Source of the DNA: Erysipelotrichaceae bacterium
GTDB taxonomy: Bacteria > Bacillota_I > Bacilli_A > Erysipelotrichales > Erysipelotrichaceae
NCBI GenBank assembly: GCA_017432005.1
Contig: JAFRKA010000014.1
Location: 25,604 to 89,603 of the forward strand
DNA: 64,000 nt
Direction: 5' to 3'
The position numbers and the translations under genes were made by a program. Every line of letters starts with the position of its first letter. Position 1 is the stretch's first letter. Shown one piece after another: positions 26,415-35,084 of this stretch. Under the pieces are notes generated by a model. That model saw nothing but the letters and a program-made list of their open reading frames with translations, was not told the DNA's origin and searched no databases.

Positions 26415-26933
26415 ATGAAATTCTGTCCGGAATGTGGGACTAAGCTTGAAGGAAGTGAAACGAAATGTCCGATCTGCGGCTATCAGATAAGTGATGAGCT
26501 GACTGATATTCAGATCAGTACGGATGACTCTGTTTCGGGAAACAAGACGGTCCTGATCGATTATTATGAGAAGACTGTTGGTACGCCAGTCGAGATGCCG
26601 TACTATGAGATCGTCCTATATAAATTAAATGACAAGGAAGTTATGCTGGAAGAGTATACCAATGGCGGCATGAAGAACGAAGTATGCAAGAGCTATCCGA
26701 TCGATCATGATGCCTATGATGAGGCCTTACAGATCGTAGAGCGATATGAGCTGAAGAAGCACCTCAATGACAGGGGTGACGGGATGGAAGGCAAGAAGTT
26801 CGTGATAAAGTTCAGGGAAAGCGAAGATGCGCAAGAACTCTACCGCATCTCTTCCGAGGATCTTGATGACATGAACTGTTACCGGGCATTTACGGATATG
26901 CTGGCACTGTTGAGAGGATATCTGAAGAGATGA
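26415..26933 (+). CDS. Zinc-ribbon protein of unknown function, 172 aa
   Basis: The ATG at 26415 follows GGGAGG by six bases and lies one base after the glycosylase stop, so the two are co-transcribed. The N-terminus is a short zinc ribbon ('CPECGTKLEGSETKCPICG'). The remaining 140 residues form an acidic alpha/beta domain without a known motif. No membrane segment is present. Zinc-ribbon heads of this kind occur on many unrelated proteins, so the function stays open. Confidence 0.75.
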   Translation: MKFCPECGTKLEGSETKCPICGYQISDELTDIQISTDDSVSGNKTVLIDYYEKTVGTPVEMPYYEIVLYKLNDKEVMLEEYTNGGMKNEVCKSYPIDHDAYDEALQIVERYELKKHLNDRGDGMEGKKFVIKFRESEDAQELYRISSEDLDDMNCYRAFTDMLALLRGYLKR

Positions 26934-26980
26934 TGTTTGTTTCAGGTTTATAATATTTGATAGAGAAACGAGGTTTTGTG

Positions 26981-28522
26981 ATGACAGGAATCAGAAAAAT
27001 AGTTACGATCATTCTTTGTGTATCCATCCTCTGCGGATGTGATACGCTTTTCAAAAAGAAGGACACGGCATACGAGGTGTTCCAGAAGATGCTGCAGGCC
27101 AACACGGCCAGTGAGCTGAAGAAGGTACATGAAAGTGTCTATCTGCTGTCGCTTAACGATGACATGAGCGGTTATTCGATCTATGACGACAAGACAGAAG
27201 TACACTATGTGGAGAAAGCCAGAGATGAAAATGTGCTCTATGCCAGCATCAAGCGCAAGGATTTTCTTTTTGAACTGCGCAAGGACGGAAGCTTTGTCCA
27301 GAATCTGGTCCTGGATGAGAATGAGGATGGCAGTATCTGGGATCTGACGAAGGATCTGCAGATCGAAGAGATGGTTCCGGAGAATGTGACCTATACTGAT
27401 TCATTCACGATCCTCAAGGTCAGACTCGGTCTGCCTGAAGGTACGACCAGACCGAATGCCGATCATATCGAGGAGACTTATCTGCTCGATTCAAAGACCA
27501 ATGTCATCAACAGCCGCAAACAGGAACTGTTCTTTAAAGACGGAAGCAGCGAGAATCTGTTTGAAGAAGAATACCGATTCGATGAAGCTGATCCGGATGC
27601 TGAATACATCAAACAGCTCGATGAACATTTCAAGAGCGCTAACTATGACCGTAATATGACTGTCGTCTTTGATAAGGGTCTGGAGAATGAAAGACAGACG
27701 ACCTACAAAGTCGTTACCGGTGATCAGGTGGAAGTCATCGCCAGCGGAAAACAGGTCATCGATCAGGACAATTCCGTCTTTGATGATATCCGTCACAGCC
27801 GTGATCTGACTTTCTATGTCTACAGTAACGGGGAGATCCCGAAACCTCAGGAAGACAAGCCGGAAGAACCTGTTGTTGAGATCAGACCGGAAGAAGACAG
27901 TTCTGGTTTCGTCCTTCTGTCTGAAGCTGTTCCTGATGCCATACTGGAGATCCGCTACTATTCGACTTATAACTTTGTCGGTGAGAGGATCGACGGATAT
28001 GAGGAACCACTGGCATTTTTGACCAAGGAAGCTGCAGCAGCATTGAAGCAGGTCTCTGATGAAGTCATGGCTAAGGGCTATCGTCTGAAGATCTATGATG
28101 CCTATCGTCCGCAGAAAGCAGTCGATCACTTCGTCAGATGGTCAAAGACTGCCGACACAGCGATGAAGGAATACTTCTATCCGGAACTTGATAAATCCGT
28201 CCTCTTTAAACAGGGCTATATCTTGGAGAAATCCGGTCACAGCAGAGGCTCGACCGTCGATCTTACACTGTTCGATATGGCGACCGGCAAGGAGCTGGAT
28301 ATGGGCGGAACATTCGATTATTTCGGAGAACTGTCACATCCTGACTACAAAGACATCACTGAGGAACAGTACAATAACAGGATGATCTTAAGGGAAGCGA
28401 TGCTGGCTCACGGATTCAATCCGCTGGACGAGGAATGGTGGCATTTCACCCTGAAGGATGAACCGTATCCTGATACTTATTTCAATTTCCCGATCAATTC
28501 TGATCAGCTGAATAAACAATAA
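26981..28522 (+). CDS. Lipoprotein with C-terminal VanX-type D-Ala-D-Ala dipeptidase domain
   Basis: The ATG at 26981 follows ACGAGG. A lipoprotein signal ends 'ILCGC', placing the mature protein outside on the membrane. Residues about 35-270 form an unrecognised domain. From about 290 on, 'PDAILEIRYYSTYNF', 'YDAYRPQ', 'SGHSRGSTVDL' (zinc His and Asp) and 'EEWWHF' (catalytic Glu, zinc His) mark the VanX/M15D peptidase fold. Cytosolic VanX destroys D-Ala-D-Ala in vancomycin resistance; an exported, anchored form more likely trims peptidoglycan peptides or salvages released dipeptide. No other van gene is near. It neighbours an L,D-transpeptidase. Confidence 0.85.
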   Translation: MTGIRKIVTIILCVSILCGCDTLFKKKDTAYEVFQKMLQANTASELKKVHESVYLLSLNDDMSGYSIYDDKTEVHYVEKARDENVLYASIKRKDFLFELRKDGSFVQNLVLDENEDGSIWDLTKDLQIEEMVPENVTYTDSFTILKVRLGLPEGTTRPNADHIEETYLLDSKTNVINSRKQELFFKDGSSENLFEEEYRFDEADPDAEYIKQLDEHFKSANYDRNMTVVFDKGLENERQTTYKVVTGDQVEVIASGKQVIDQDNSVFDDIRHSRDLTFYVYSNGEIPKPQEDKPEEPVVEIRPEEDSSGFVLLSEAVPDAILEIRYYSTYNFVGERIDGYEEPLAFLTKEAAAALKQVSDEVMAKGYRLKIYDAYRPQKAVDHFVRWSKTADTAMKEYFYPELDKSVLFKQGYILEKSGHSRGSTVDLTLFDMATGKELDMGGTFDYFGELSHPDYKDITEEQYNNRMILREAMLAHGFNPLDEEWWHFTLKDEPYPDTYFNFPINSDQLNKQ

Positions 28523-28527
28523 ACATC

Positions 28528-28555
28528 AAAGGCCAGCTTAACTGGCCTTTGTACT
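28528..28555. terminator. Terminator between convergent genes
   Basis: AAAGGCCAG and CTGGCCTTT form a strong stem with a short loop just after the VanX-like gene, facing the convergent L,D-transpeptidase gene. The T-run is short. Confidence 0.7.
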
Positions 28556-28567
28556 GTATTGAATGAA

Positions 28568-29893
28568 TTATTCGCTGATATGGACGGCAGTACCGATATC
28601 GGCCATCTCAAACAGCTGAGCTACTTTATCGGTAGGCATGTTGACACAGCCTCTTGAAGGATCATAGAGATAGATATCACCGCCGAATTCATTTCGCCAG
28701 GAGGCATCATGGAAACCGTAGACGCGTCCGGATTCATCGAAGCCGATCCAGTAGTCGACGTGTTCGACATAGCCGGCACCGAGGAGCGTTGAGTCGTTCG
28801 CTTTCTTTCTGACGGCAAAATCTCCTGTCGGTGTGGCATCGGTGATATCACCGTTTCCGGTCACGACCGGTGATTCCAGCATGAGTTCACCGTTCTCATA
28901 ATAGTAAAGTTTCTGTTCGGAGATCTTCACTTCGATCTTCTTTTCGACTTTATCAATCCAGTTCACACTGATGGATGCATCTGTTGTTTCCAGCAGGTCT
29001 TCATTAAGAATGCTTTTGAGATTGGCCTTGTCGATGTAACGGGATGAGACATCGTATTGGGCAGCCAGATCGTTGATATAGGTGTTGAGTTCATCGGTAT
29101 CCACACTCGCTTCACTGCCTTCCACTTTCAGCAGTCTGCACAGTTCGTCTTTACTGATGGATTCAGATACTGAATCAGATATATCGATCGTGATGTTTTT
29201 ATCGATCACATCTTCCAGTTCTTTCTTCTTTTCTTCAAAGGAAGGATCGTCAGCAGTGATCGTCGCTTTTTCATAATAGGGACGCAGATCCACCGTTCCG
29301 TTCTCGAGACTTTCGGAATAATCTTGCAGGGCTTTCGTTGTCAGCTGCTTCGCTATATCTTCGTCGATATATGATCCGTCGTTTTCTTTGATCAGACTTA
29401 TCTGTCCGTCGATGATATCCAGATGGGCATCCTCAGGTCTGACGATATTTTCCTGTTTCGTACAGTAGAGATCATTAAGAAGTTCACTGATCCTGCCACT
29501 GTCCAGGGGAGCAGATATCTTGTTATGACAGTAGGTTTTCTCCTTGCCCAGATCCAGGAACCACAGCGATACATCCTGTGCCTTCAGCAAGGCAGAAGCG
29601 TCGTAACTGAGATCGGCTGACAATGTTCTGAGATCCAGTTCCTGTTCGATATCGGTCTGACCGTCAGAGCTTCTCTGAATGACCGTTAAGGTAGGCCTCA
29701 GATCGGCCAGAGCTTCATTGGATTTACTGATATCCATGCCGGAGACATCGATCCCGTCGATCACCGAGTGAGGCAGGAAAACTGAACTGAAGCGGATCAG
29801 ACCGATCAGATAGACCGTGGCCACAAAAAGAAAAATGCTCAGGATGATGATCATTTTCTTCTGCTGTTTCTCTCTGTTTTCGTTTTTTACCAT
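28568..29893 (-). CDS. L,D-transpeptidase (YkuD) with peptidoglycan-binding-like domain
   Basis: The 441-residue protein has one N-terminal membrane helix (about 13-35), a long extracellular region resembling the PG_binding_4 domains of Firmicute Ldt proteins, and a C-terminal YkuD domain: 'EQKLYYYENGEL', 'TPTGDFAV', 'HDASWR' and the catalytic 'SRGCVNMP'. It would form 3-3 cross-links or attach proteins in the wall. A TATAAT lies nine bases before the ATG on this strand and there is no Shine-Dalgarno, so the mRNA may have almost no leader. It is divergent from the GGDEF gene. Confidence 0.9.
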   Translation of the reverse strand: MVKNENREKQQKKMIIILSIFLFVATVYLIGLIRFSSVFLPHSVIDGIDVSGMDISKSNEALADLRPTLTVIQRSSDGQTDIEQELDLRTLSADLSYDASALLKAQDVSLWFLDLGKEKTYCHNKISAPLDSGRISELLNDLYCTKQENIVRPEDAHLDIIDGQISLIKENDGSYIDEDIAKQLTTKALQDYSESLENGTVDLRPYYEKATITADDPSFEEKKKELEDVIDKNITIDISDSVSESISKDELCRLLKVEGSEASVDTDELNTYINDLAAQYDVSSRYIDKANLKSILNEDLLETTDASISVNWIDKVEKKIEVKISEQKLYYYENGELMLESPVVTGNGDITDATPTGDFAVRKKANDSTLLGAGYVEHVDYWIGFDESGRVYGFHDASWRNEFGGDIYLYDPSRGCVNMPTDKVAQLFEMADIGTAVHISE

Positions 29894-29938
29894 CAGTAAA
29901 TAATTATAAGGGAAAAAGCTTTAAAAGAGTGAAACAAA

Positions 29939-31279
29939 TTGAAGGAAGACAGAAAAACAGATATCGTTAAAGATCTGGATGTGATCTATAATATATATGA
30001 AGAAATGAACCGTAAGAGATTGTTGTTTATCGGTAAAGAAAATTATCTGAATGAAGACTTCCTCAAACAGCTGGAGGAGTCTTTTGAACTGTTTTTCTGC
30101 GAAGATGAGGATAAGATCATTTCCGTTTTGAGGAATGAAAGAGAAAAGACGGCAGCAGTCGTGACAGATCTGGATCATTGTGAAAACAGTGACTACGCCT
30201 TCCTGAAGAAACTTGATCTTGATCCGTTCTATGCGGATGTTCCGGTTATCGCTTTCTCAAAAAGAGAGTTGAAGAAGGAAGACTCTGAGGCGATCGAGAG
30301 AGGGGTTTCCGATATCATCGTCTTACCTTGTGAGATAAAACTGGTCCTGAGGCGGATCAGCAATGCGGTCAGATCCAAAGACTCCCTGACTTTCTCGGAG
30401 ATCGAAAAGATGCTGAAACAGCTGCCTTCCAACATCTATTTGAAAGATAAGGAAGGACGCTATGTCTTTGCGACCCATTACTGGCACCATCTTGAACATG
30501 CGCAAGATCCGGGCTGGACGATCAGAGGCAAGACGGACGTCGAGATCCGCAAGGACAAGGAGAATGCCCTGAAGGCGATGGAGTCGGATAAGGTGCTTTT
30601 AAGGACCGGCAAGGGGACGACCTATGTCATCGAAGAGAAAGCTGATGGGATGAGAGAATATCTGGAACTGATCAAGGAACCGGTCTTTGATGATGAAGGC
30701 AACGTCAGCGGTATCATCTCGCTGATCAACGATGTGACAGAGAAGGAACTGCTGAAGCTGGAACTGGAAAAGAAATCGACGACTGATCAGCTGACCGGTC
30801 TGTATAACCGTGCAGCGACCCAGGATCTGATCATGAAGGCGATCGAAGAAGACAGGAAACATGGACGGAGAAGTGCCATGATGATGATCGATGTGGATCA
30901 TTTCAAGTTCATCAACGATACTTACGGACACGATGTCGGTGACAAGGTGCTGGCCGGTATCGGCGAACTCCTGCACGAATGTTTCAAGGGCATGGATGTC
31001 TGCGGCAGGATCGGCGGTGATGAGTTCACAGTCTTCCTCAGAGGGATTGAAAATGAGGAAACAGTTGAAAAGCTGATCGGGCATCTGGAAGACGGGATGA
31101 AGGAGAAGATCTTCGATGACAGGATGAAGCAGAATGTGACTCTGTCGATCGGAGCGGCGATCTGTCCTGATCACGGCGATGAATTCGAGAAGCTGTATTC
31201 AGCAGCTGACAGGGCTCTGTATCAGGTCAAGAAGAAGGGCCGAGCATCTCATCTTATCTATAATGACAGTATGGAATAA
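29939..31279 (+). CDS. Diguanylate cyclase with receiver-like and PAS domains
   Basis: The 446-residue protein begins at TTG 29939, or possibly ATG 30005; neither has a strong ribosome site. Order: a receiver-like domain (about 25-140, without a clear full set of phospho-acceptor residues), a PAS domain (about 150-260, 'LPSNIYLKDKEGRYVF'), then GGDEF (about 275-440) with 'CGRIGGDEFTVF' intact. It should make cyclic-di-GMP in the cytosol. The inhibitory RxxD site is not evident five residues upstream (KGMD is there). No EAL or PilZ gene is in the window. Confidence 0.88.
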   Translation: MKEDRKTDIVKDLDVIYNIYEEMNRKRLLFIGKENYLNEDFLKQLEESFELFFCEDEDKIISVLRNEREKTAAVVTDLDHCENSDYAFLKKLDLDPFYADVPVIAFSKRELKKEDSEAIERGVSDIIVLPCEIKLVLRRISNAVRSKDSLTFSEIEKMLKQLPSNIYLKDKEGRYVFATHYWHHLEHAQDPGWTIRGKTDVEIRKDKENALKAMESDKVLLRTGKGTTYVIEEKADGMREYLELIKEPVFDDEGNVSGIISLINDVTEKELLKLELEKKSTTDQLTGLYNRAATQDLIMKAIEEDRKHGRRSAMMMIDVDHFKFINDTYGHDVGDKVLAGIGELLHECFKGMDVCGRIGGDEFTVFLRGIENEETVEKLIGHLEDGMKEKIFDDRMKQNVTLSIGAAICPDHGDEFEKLYSAADRALYQVKKKGRASHLIYNDSME

Positions 31280-31281
31280 GC

Positions 31282-31305
31282 AAGACCGGTACCCTGGTCT
31301 TTTTT
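31282..31305 (+). terminator. Rho-independent terminator after the GGDEF gene
   Basis: AAGACC and GGTCTT form the stem, followed by six T. Confidence 0.65.
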
Positions 31306-31361
31306 GAGCCCAATAATTAATGAAAAATTTTTCATAAAATGTAAAATAATTTACATTTAAA

Positions 31362-31390
31362 TTGACAAGCGTTTTCAATTGATTTATTAT
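31362..31390 (+). promoter_or_regulatory. Promoter of the opp operon
   Basis: A consensus TTGACA (31362-31367) and TATTAT (31385-31390) have 17-base spacing; an overlapping TATAAT at 31388 is less well spaced. AAGGAGG and the ATG at 31418 follow. Confidence 0.7.
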
Positions 31391-31417
31391 AATTTCATTA
31401 CAAGGAGGAATATTGTA

Positions 31418-33043
31418 ATGAAAAAATTATTTTCGCTTATTATGGTATTACTGCTGCTTGTAGGTTGCTCAGGCGGTAACGGCGGTAACGGCGGTGGCGG
31501 TTCCGACGCAACTGTCAGAACAGTAACAGTACAGGCTCCGACTCCGATCATTTCGATGGACCATCATATCGCAACTGATGGTACTTCATTTATCGCTCAG
31601 ACGATGATTATCTCCGGTCTTATGGAACTGGATGCCAATGGTAATCCGCTTCCTGATATGGCTGAATCATATGAGATGAGTGATGATGGTCTGGTTTATA
31701 CCTTCAAGATCCGTGATGATGCCAACTGGTCAAACGGCGATCCTGTAACAGCAAATGACTTCGTCTATGGCTGGAACAGACTGGTCGATCCTGATACAGC
31801 ATCAGACTATAGCTGGATCCTTGAAACTGCATGTGTTGAATCATATGAAGCAGTCGATGACAAGACTTTCAAAGTCACATTAGGTGCTCCAACCGGATTC
31901 TTCCTTGCTCTGACTGCATTCCCTTCATTCTTCCCGATGAACCAGAAGTTCGTTGAAGAAAAGGGCGATCAGTATTCACTTACACCAAACGATCTGCTGT
32001 TCAACGGTCCGTACGTAATGACTTCCTGGACTTCAGGTTACTCATTCGAATTCGAACTGAATCCTAATTACTGGAATGCTGCTGAATATGCTGAGAAGTA
32101 TGCTGAGAAGGTCGTCTTCCGTGAGATCACTGATACTCAGACTGCTCTGATGGAATATGAAAGCGGCAACCTCGACAACGTTACCTTATCAGGTGAACAG
32201 GTCGATGCCAACAAGGATGTTGCAGGCTTCATCAACAAGCTGACAGGTTATATGTACTATCTGTCAATCAACATGGGCAACAACGTTCATGAACGTGATG
32301 GTGCTGCAAATCTGGCTAACGCCAATGTCAGACAGGCTATCCTGTATGCGATCGACAGAGATGAGATCGCCAGAGTTCTGAACGATGGTTCAGTAGCTGC
32401 CAACGGTATCATTCCTATCGGACTGGCTTCTAATCCTTCAACCGGAAAAGACTTCCGTGATGATGCAGGTGCTGTTGTAGCTTACGATGTCGACAAGGCT
32501 AAGGAATACTATGCAGCTGCTGTTGCTGAACTCGGTCACGATGTAACATTCGAACTGTTATATGGTACAGACGAAGGTGACTCTATCATCAAGGCTGCTG
32601 AGCAGATCCAGTACTATCTCGAACAGGTCGGTTTCACTGTAAATCTTAACGGTAAACCAAAGAAAGAACGTCTCGATCTGGCCGGCAATGCCAATGACCA
32701 TGATTACGATGTCATGCTGACTCGTTGGGGTCCTGACTACGGTGATCCTCAGACTTACATGGATCTGTTTGTTTCGACCAACTCTTCCAACAACGATGGT
32801 GGTTACAATTCTGCTGATTACGATGCACTGGTCGCTGATGCCGAAGGTGGCGCAGGCGCTACTGATGCTGATGTAAGATGGAAAGACTTCCTCGCTGCTG
32901 AAGTACAGCTGGTCAAGACTGACGCTGCTGTTGTTCCTGTATTCCAGGCTGGTGGCGCTATGATCATCAACCCGGCAGTTACCGGAATCGAATTCCACTC
33001 TGCTGCAGTTGACAGCTACCGTCACATTCAGGTCAACAGATAA
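31418..33043 (+). CDS. oppA: Oligopeptide ABC transporter substrate-binding lipoprotein
   Basis: The ATG at 31418 follows AAGGAGG. A lipoprotein signal ends 'LLLVGCSGG' and is followed by a Gly/Asn-rich tether, then a family-5 solute-binding domain ('YEMSDDGLVYTFKIRDDANW', 'GDPVTANDFVYGWNRL') of typical length. The mature protein is anchored outside and delivers oligopeptides to the permeases encoded next. The base sequence has an even, GC-moderate codon style that suggests high expression. A hairpin just downstream probably lets this gene be expressed above the rest. Confidence 0.92.
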   Translation: MKKLFSLIMVLLLLVGCSGGNGGNGGGGSDATVRTVTVQAPTPIISMDHHIATDGTSFIAQTMIISGLMELDANGNPLPDMAESYEMSDDGLVYTFKIRDDANWSNGDPVTANDFVYGWNRLVDPDTASDYSWILETACVESYEAVDDKTFKVTLGAPTGFFLALTAFPSFFPMNQKFVEEKGDQYSLTPNDLLFNGPYVMTSWTSGYSFEFELNPNYWNAAEYAEKYAEKVVFREITDTQTALMEYESGNLDNVTLSGEQVDANKDVAGFINKLTGYMYYLSINMGNNVHERDGAANLANANVRQAILYAIDRDEIARVLNDGSVAANGIIPIGLASNPSTGKDFRDDAGAVVAYDVDKAKEYYAAAVAELGHDVTFELLYGTDEGDSIIKAAEQIQYYLEQVGFTVNLNGKPKKERLDLAGNANDHDYDVMLTRWGPDYGDPQTYMDLFVSTNSSNNDGGYNSADYDALVADAEGGAGATDADVRWKDFLAAEVQLVKTDAAVVPVFQAGGAMIINPAVTGIEFHSAAVDSYRHIQVNR

Positions 33044-33068
33044 TTAAAGACTAAAAAATCTAAGACAG

Positions 33069-33106
33069 TAGAGCGGTTGAGTGATGCTTGATCGCTCTAT
33101 TGTTTT
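33069..33106 (+). terminator. Hairpin between oppA and oppB, likely attenuator
   Basis: TAGAGCG (33069-33075) pairs with CGCTCTA (33093-33099) around a 17-base loop, then TTGTTTT. A partial terminator after a binding-protein gene commonly raises its level over the permeases. Confidence 0.6.
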
Positions 33107-33123
33107 ATGAAAGGATTGAGGCT

Positions 33124-34056
33124 ATGAAGAAATATATAATGAAAAGAGTTCTGATCAGTATAGCCACACTGCTGGTCATCATACTTGTCCTGTTCCTGCT
33201 GATGGACCTGATGCCGGGAACACCTTTTAATGATGAAAAGCTGACGGAAGCTCAGCTTGCTTTGCTTTATAAGAAATACGGACTGGATAAACCGCTGATC
33301 GTAAGGTTCCTGCTTTATCTCAAGAACATGCTTACCGGCGACCTGGGTGTTTCTTATGCTATCAACAAGAATTTCGCGATCAGCGACATGATTAAAGGGC
33401 GTTTGGGTATTTCGATCGCTGTCGGTGCCATGGCTATGATCTTCGGAACGATCATGGGTCTGCTTTTAGGTATCCTGGCGGCGCTTAACCATAACAGCTG
33501 GATAGACAACCTTTGTTCAGTCATCTCCGTCATCGGTGTCAGTGTGCCTTCCTATGTTTGCGCACTGTTGCTGTGCTACTATGTGGCCTACAAGATGAAA
33601 CTGCTGCCGATCCTGTATAATCAGACGATGCCTTTCAGATCACTGATCTTACCGGCCCTGGCTCTTTCGGTCTCACCGACAGCCAATATCGCGCGTTTCA
33701 CGAGATCGGAAATGATCGATGTTCTGAATTCAGATTATATCCTTCTGGCTCAGTCCAAAGGTATCAAAGACTACAAGATGATCATCAGACATGCACTTCG
33801 TAACACACTGATCCCGATCATCACTGTCATGGGACCGTTACTGGTCAACCTGCTGACAGGTTCATCCGTCATCGAAAGGATCTTCGGTATTCCGGGTATC
33901 GGTTTACTGATGATCAGCGGTATCCAGCAGAATGACTACAACGTGACGATCGCCTGTTCATTCATCTATTCAGTTATGTATATCGCCGTGATGCTGGTGG
34001 TCGATATCCTTTACGGTGTCATCGATCCGCGTATCAGAGTAAGCAAGGAGGGTTAA
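33124..34056 (+). CDS. oppB: Oligopeptide ABC transporter permease
   Basis: The ATG at 33124 follows a GGATTGAGG site. The protein has about 310 residues with six membrane helices, an N-terminal helix followed by 'MPGTPF', and the inner-membrane-component loop ('AQSKGIKDYKMIIRHALRNTLIP') that contacts the ATPases. It is the OppB/DppB-type subunit. It lies 3 bases before oppC in an A-B-C-D-F operon. Confidence 0.92.
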   Translation: MKKYIMKRVLISIATLLVIILVLFLLMDLMPGTPFNDEKLTEAQLALLYKKYGLDKPLIVRFLLYLKNMLTGDLGVSYAINKNFAISDMIKGRLGISIAVGAMAMIFGTIMGLLLGILAALNHNSWIDNLCSVISVIGVSVPSYVCALLLCYYVAYKMKLLPILYNQTMPFRSLILPALALSVSPTANIARFTRSEMIDVLNSDYILLAQSKGIKDYKMIIRHALRNTLIPIITVMGPLLVNLLTGSSVIERIFGIPGIGLLMISGIQQNDYNVTIACSFIYSVMYIAVMLVVDILYGVIDPRIRVSKEG

Positions 34057-34059
34057 GAG

Positions 34060-35076
34060 ATGAGCGAGATAAACAATCATGAATTTCTTAATGACGATTT
34101 CCAGTTTGCTCATGAGCGTGGTGAGAAGCTCATAGACAAGACCTACAAGGCTTCTTCCTACTGGAAGGATGTCTGGGGCAACTTCTCTAAAAACAAGGGT
34201 GCTCTGATCGGTGCAGTGATCATCCTGATCATCATCTTCTTTGCGCTGGTCGGACCGAGTATGAATCCTCATACCTACAAATCCATTCAGCACGGACATG
34301 AGTGTCTGGTGCCAAGGATCCCGGGTTTAGAGAAGATCGGTATTGCCAAAGGTTATTTCAAGGGCAACGATCAGTATGCTGCCAAAGGCGTCAAAGATGT
34401 CTATTACTGGTTCGGTACGGATACCCAGGGCAGAGATATCTTTACCCGTGTCTGGGCCGGTACCAGAGTCTCCCTGGTCATCGCTTTTGCCGCAGTTGTC
34501 GTCGATATCTGTATCGGTATGGTCTACGGTCTGGTCTCCGGTTTCATCGGCGGACGTGTCGACCTTTATCTGCAGCGTTTCGCCGAGATCCTCAACGGTA
34601 TCCCGACGCTGGTCGTCGTTACCCTGCTGGGTCTCGTACTTAAACCGGGTATTTCTTCCATCGTCTTCTCGCTGGTCCTGACCGGCTGGATCGGCATGGA
34701 AAGGATCGCCCGTGCGCAGGTCTTGAAAGTCAAGGAACAGGAATACATCCTGGCTTCGACGACTTTGGGTGCTTCAAAATTCCGTCTGATCTTCAAGGAA
34801 GTACTGCCTAACATCTTCGGTCAGGTCATCATCACTTCGATGTTCTCGATCCCGAGCGCGATCTTCCTTGAGGCTTATCTGTCCTTCCTGGGTCTCGGTG
34901 TTCCGGCTCCGCTGGCTTCACTGGGTTCACTGGTCTCGGACGGCTATAAATCTATGACTACCTATCCGCATATCCTGCTGATCCCCGTTGTCGTGCTGGG
35001 TATCCTGATGCTTTGCTTCAACCTTTTCGCGGATGGATTAAGGGATGCATTCGATCCTAAGATGCTCAACAAGTAG
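34060..35076 (+). CDS. oppC: Oligopeptide ABC transporter permease
   Basis: The 338-residue protein has a cytoplasmic N-terminus of about 45 residues ('YWKDVWGNFSKNKGALIG'), six membrane helices and the EAA-like loop 'LGASKFRLIFKEVLPNIFG'. This is OppC/DppC. GGAGGG at the end of oppB supplies the ribosome site. An extracytoplasmic insertion after the first helix carries a run of Lys/Gly residues as in other Firmicute OppC proteins. The out-of-phase frames that overlap it on both strands are shadows. Confidence 0.92.
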   Translation: MSEINNHEFLNDDFQFAHERGEKLIDKTYKASSYWKDVWGNFSKNKGALIGAVIILIIIFFALVGPSMNPHTYKSIQHGHECLVPRIPGLEKIGIAKGYFKGNDQYAAKGVKDVYYWFGTDTQGRDIFTRVWAGTRVSLVIAFAAVVVDICIGMVYGLVSGFIGGRVDLYLQRFAEILNGIPTLVVVTLLGLVLKPGISSIVFSLVLTGWIGMERIARAQVLKVKEQEYILASTTLGASKFRLIFKEVLPNIFGQVIITSMFSIPSAIFLEAYLSFLGLGVPAPLASLGSLVSDGYKSMTTYPHILLIPVVVLGILMLCFNLFADGLRDAFDPKMLNK

Positions 35077-35084
35077 GTGACGTT

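Noticed and set aside
27491..28129. Open frame of 212 codons antisense to the VanX-like gene, and similar long antisense frames at 23252-24028, 42013-42663 and 54435-54947
   Set aside because: The host genes are rich in GAT/ATC-type codons, which read without stops on the opposite strand. None has a ribosome site or recognisable product.
26981..28522. Vancomycin resistance locus
   Set aside because: The VanX-like protein is exported and no vanH, ligase or vanRS-type genes are nearby.
34302..34681. Two overlapping Arg/Ser-rich frames inside oppC
   Set aside because: Out-of-frame readings of a well-conserved permease gene, with compositions typical of shadows.
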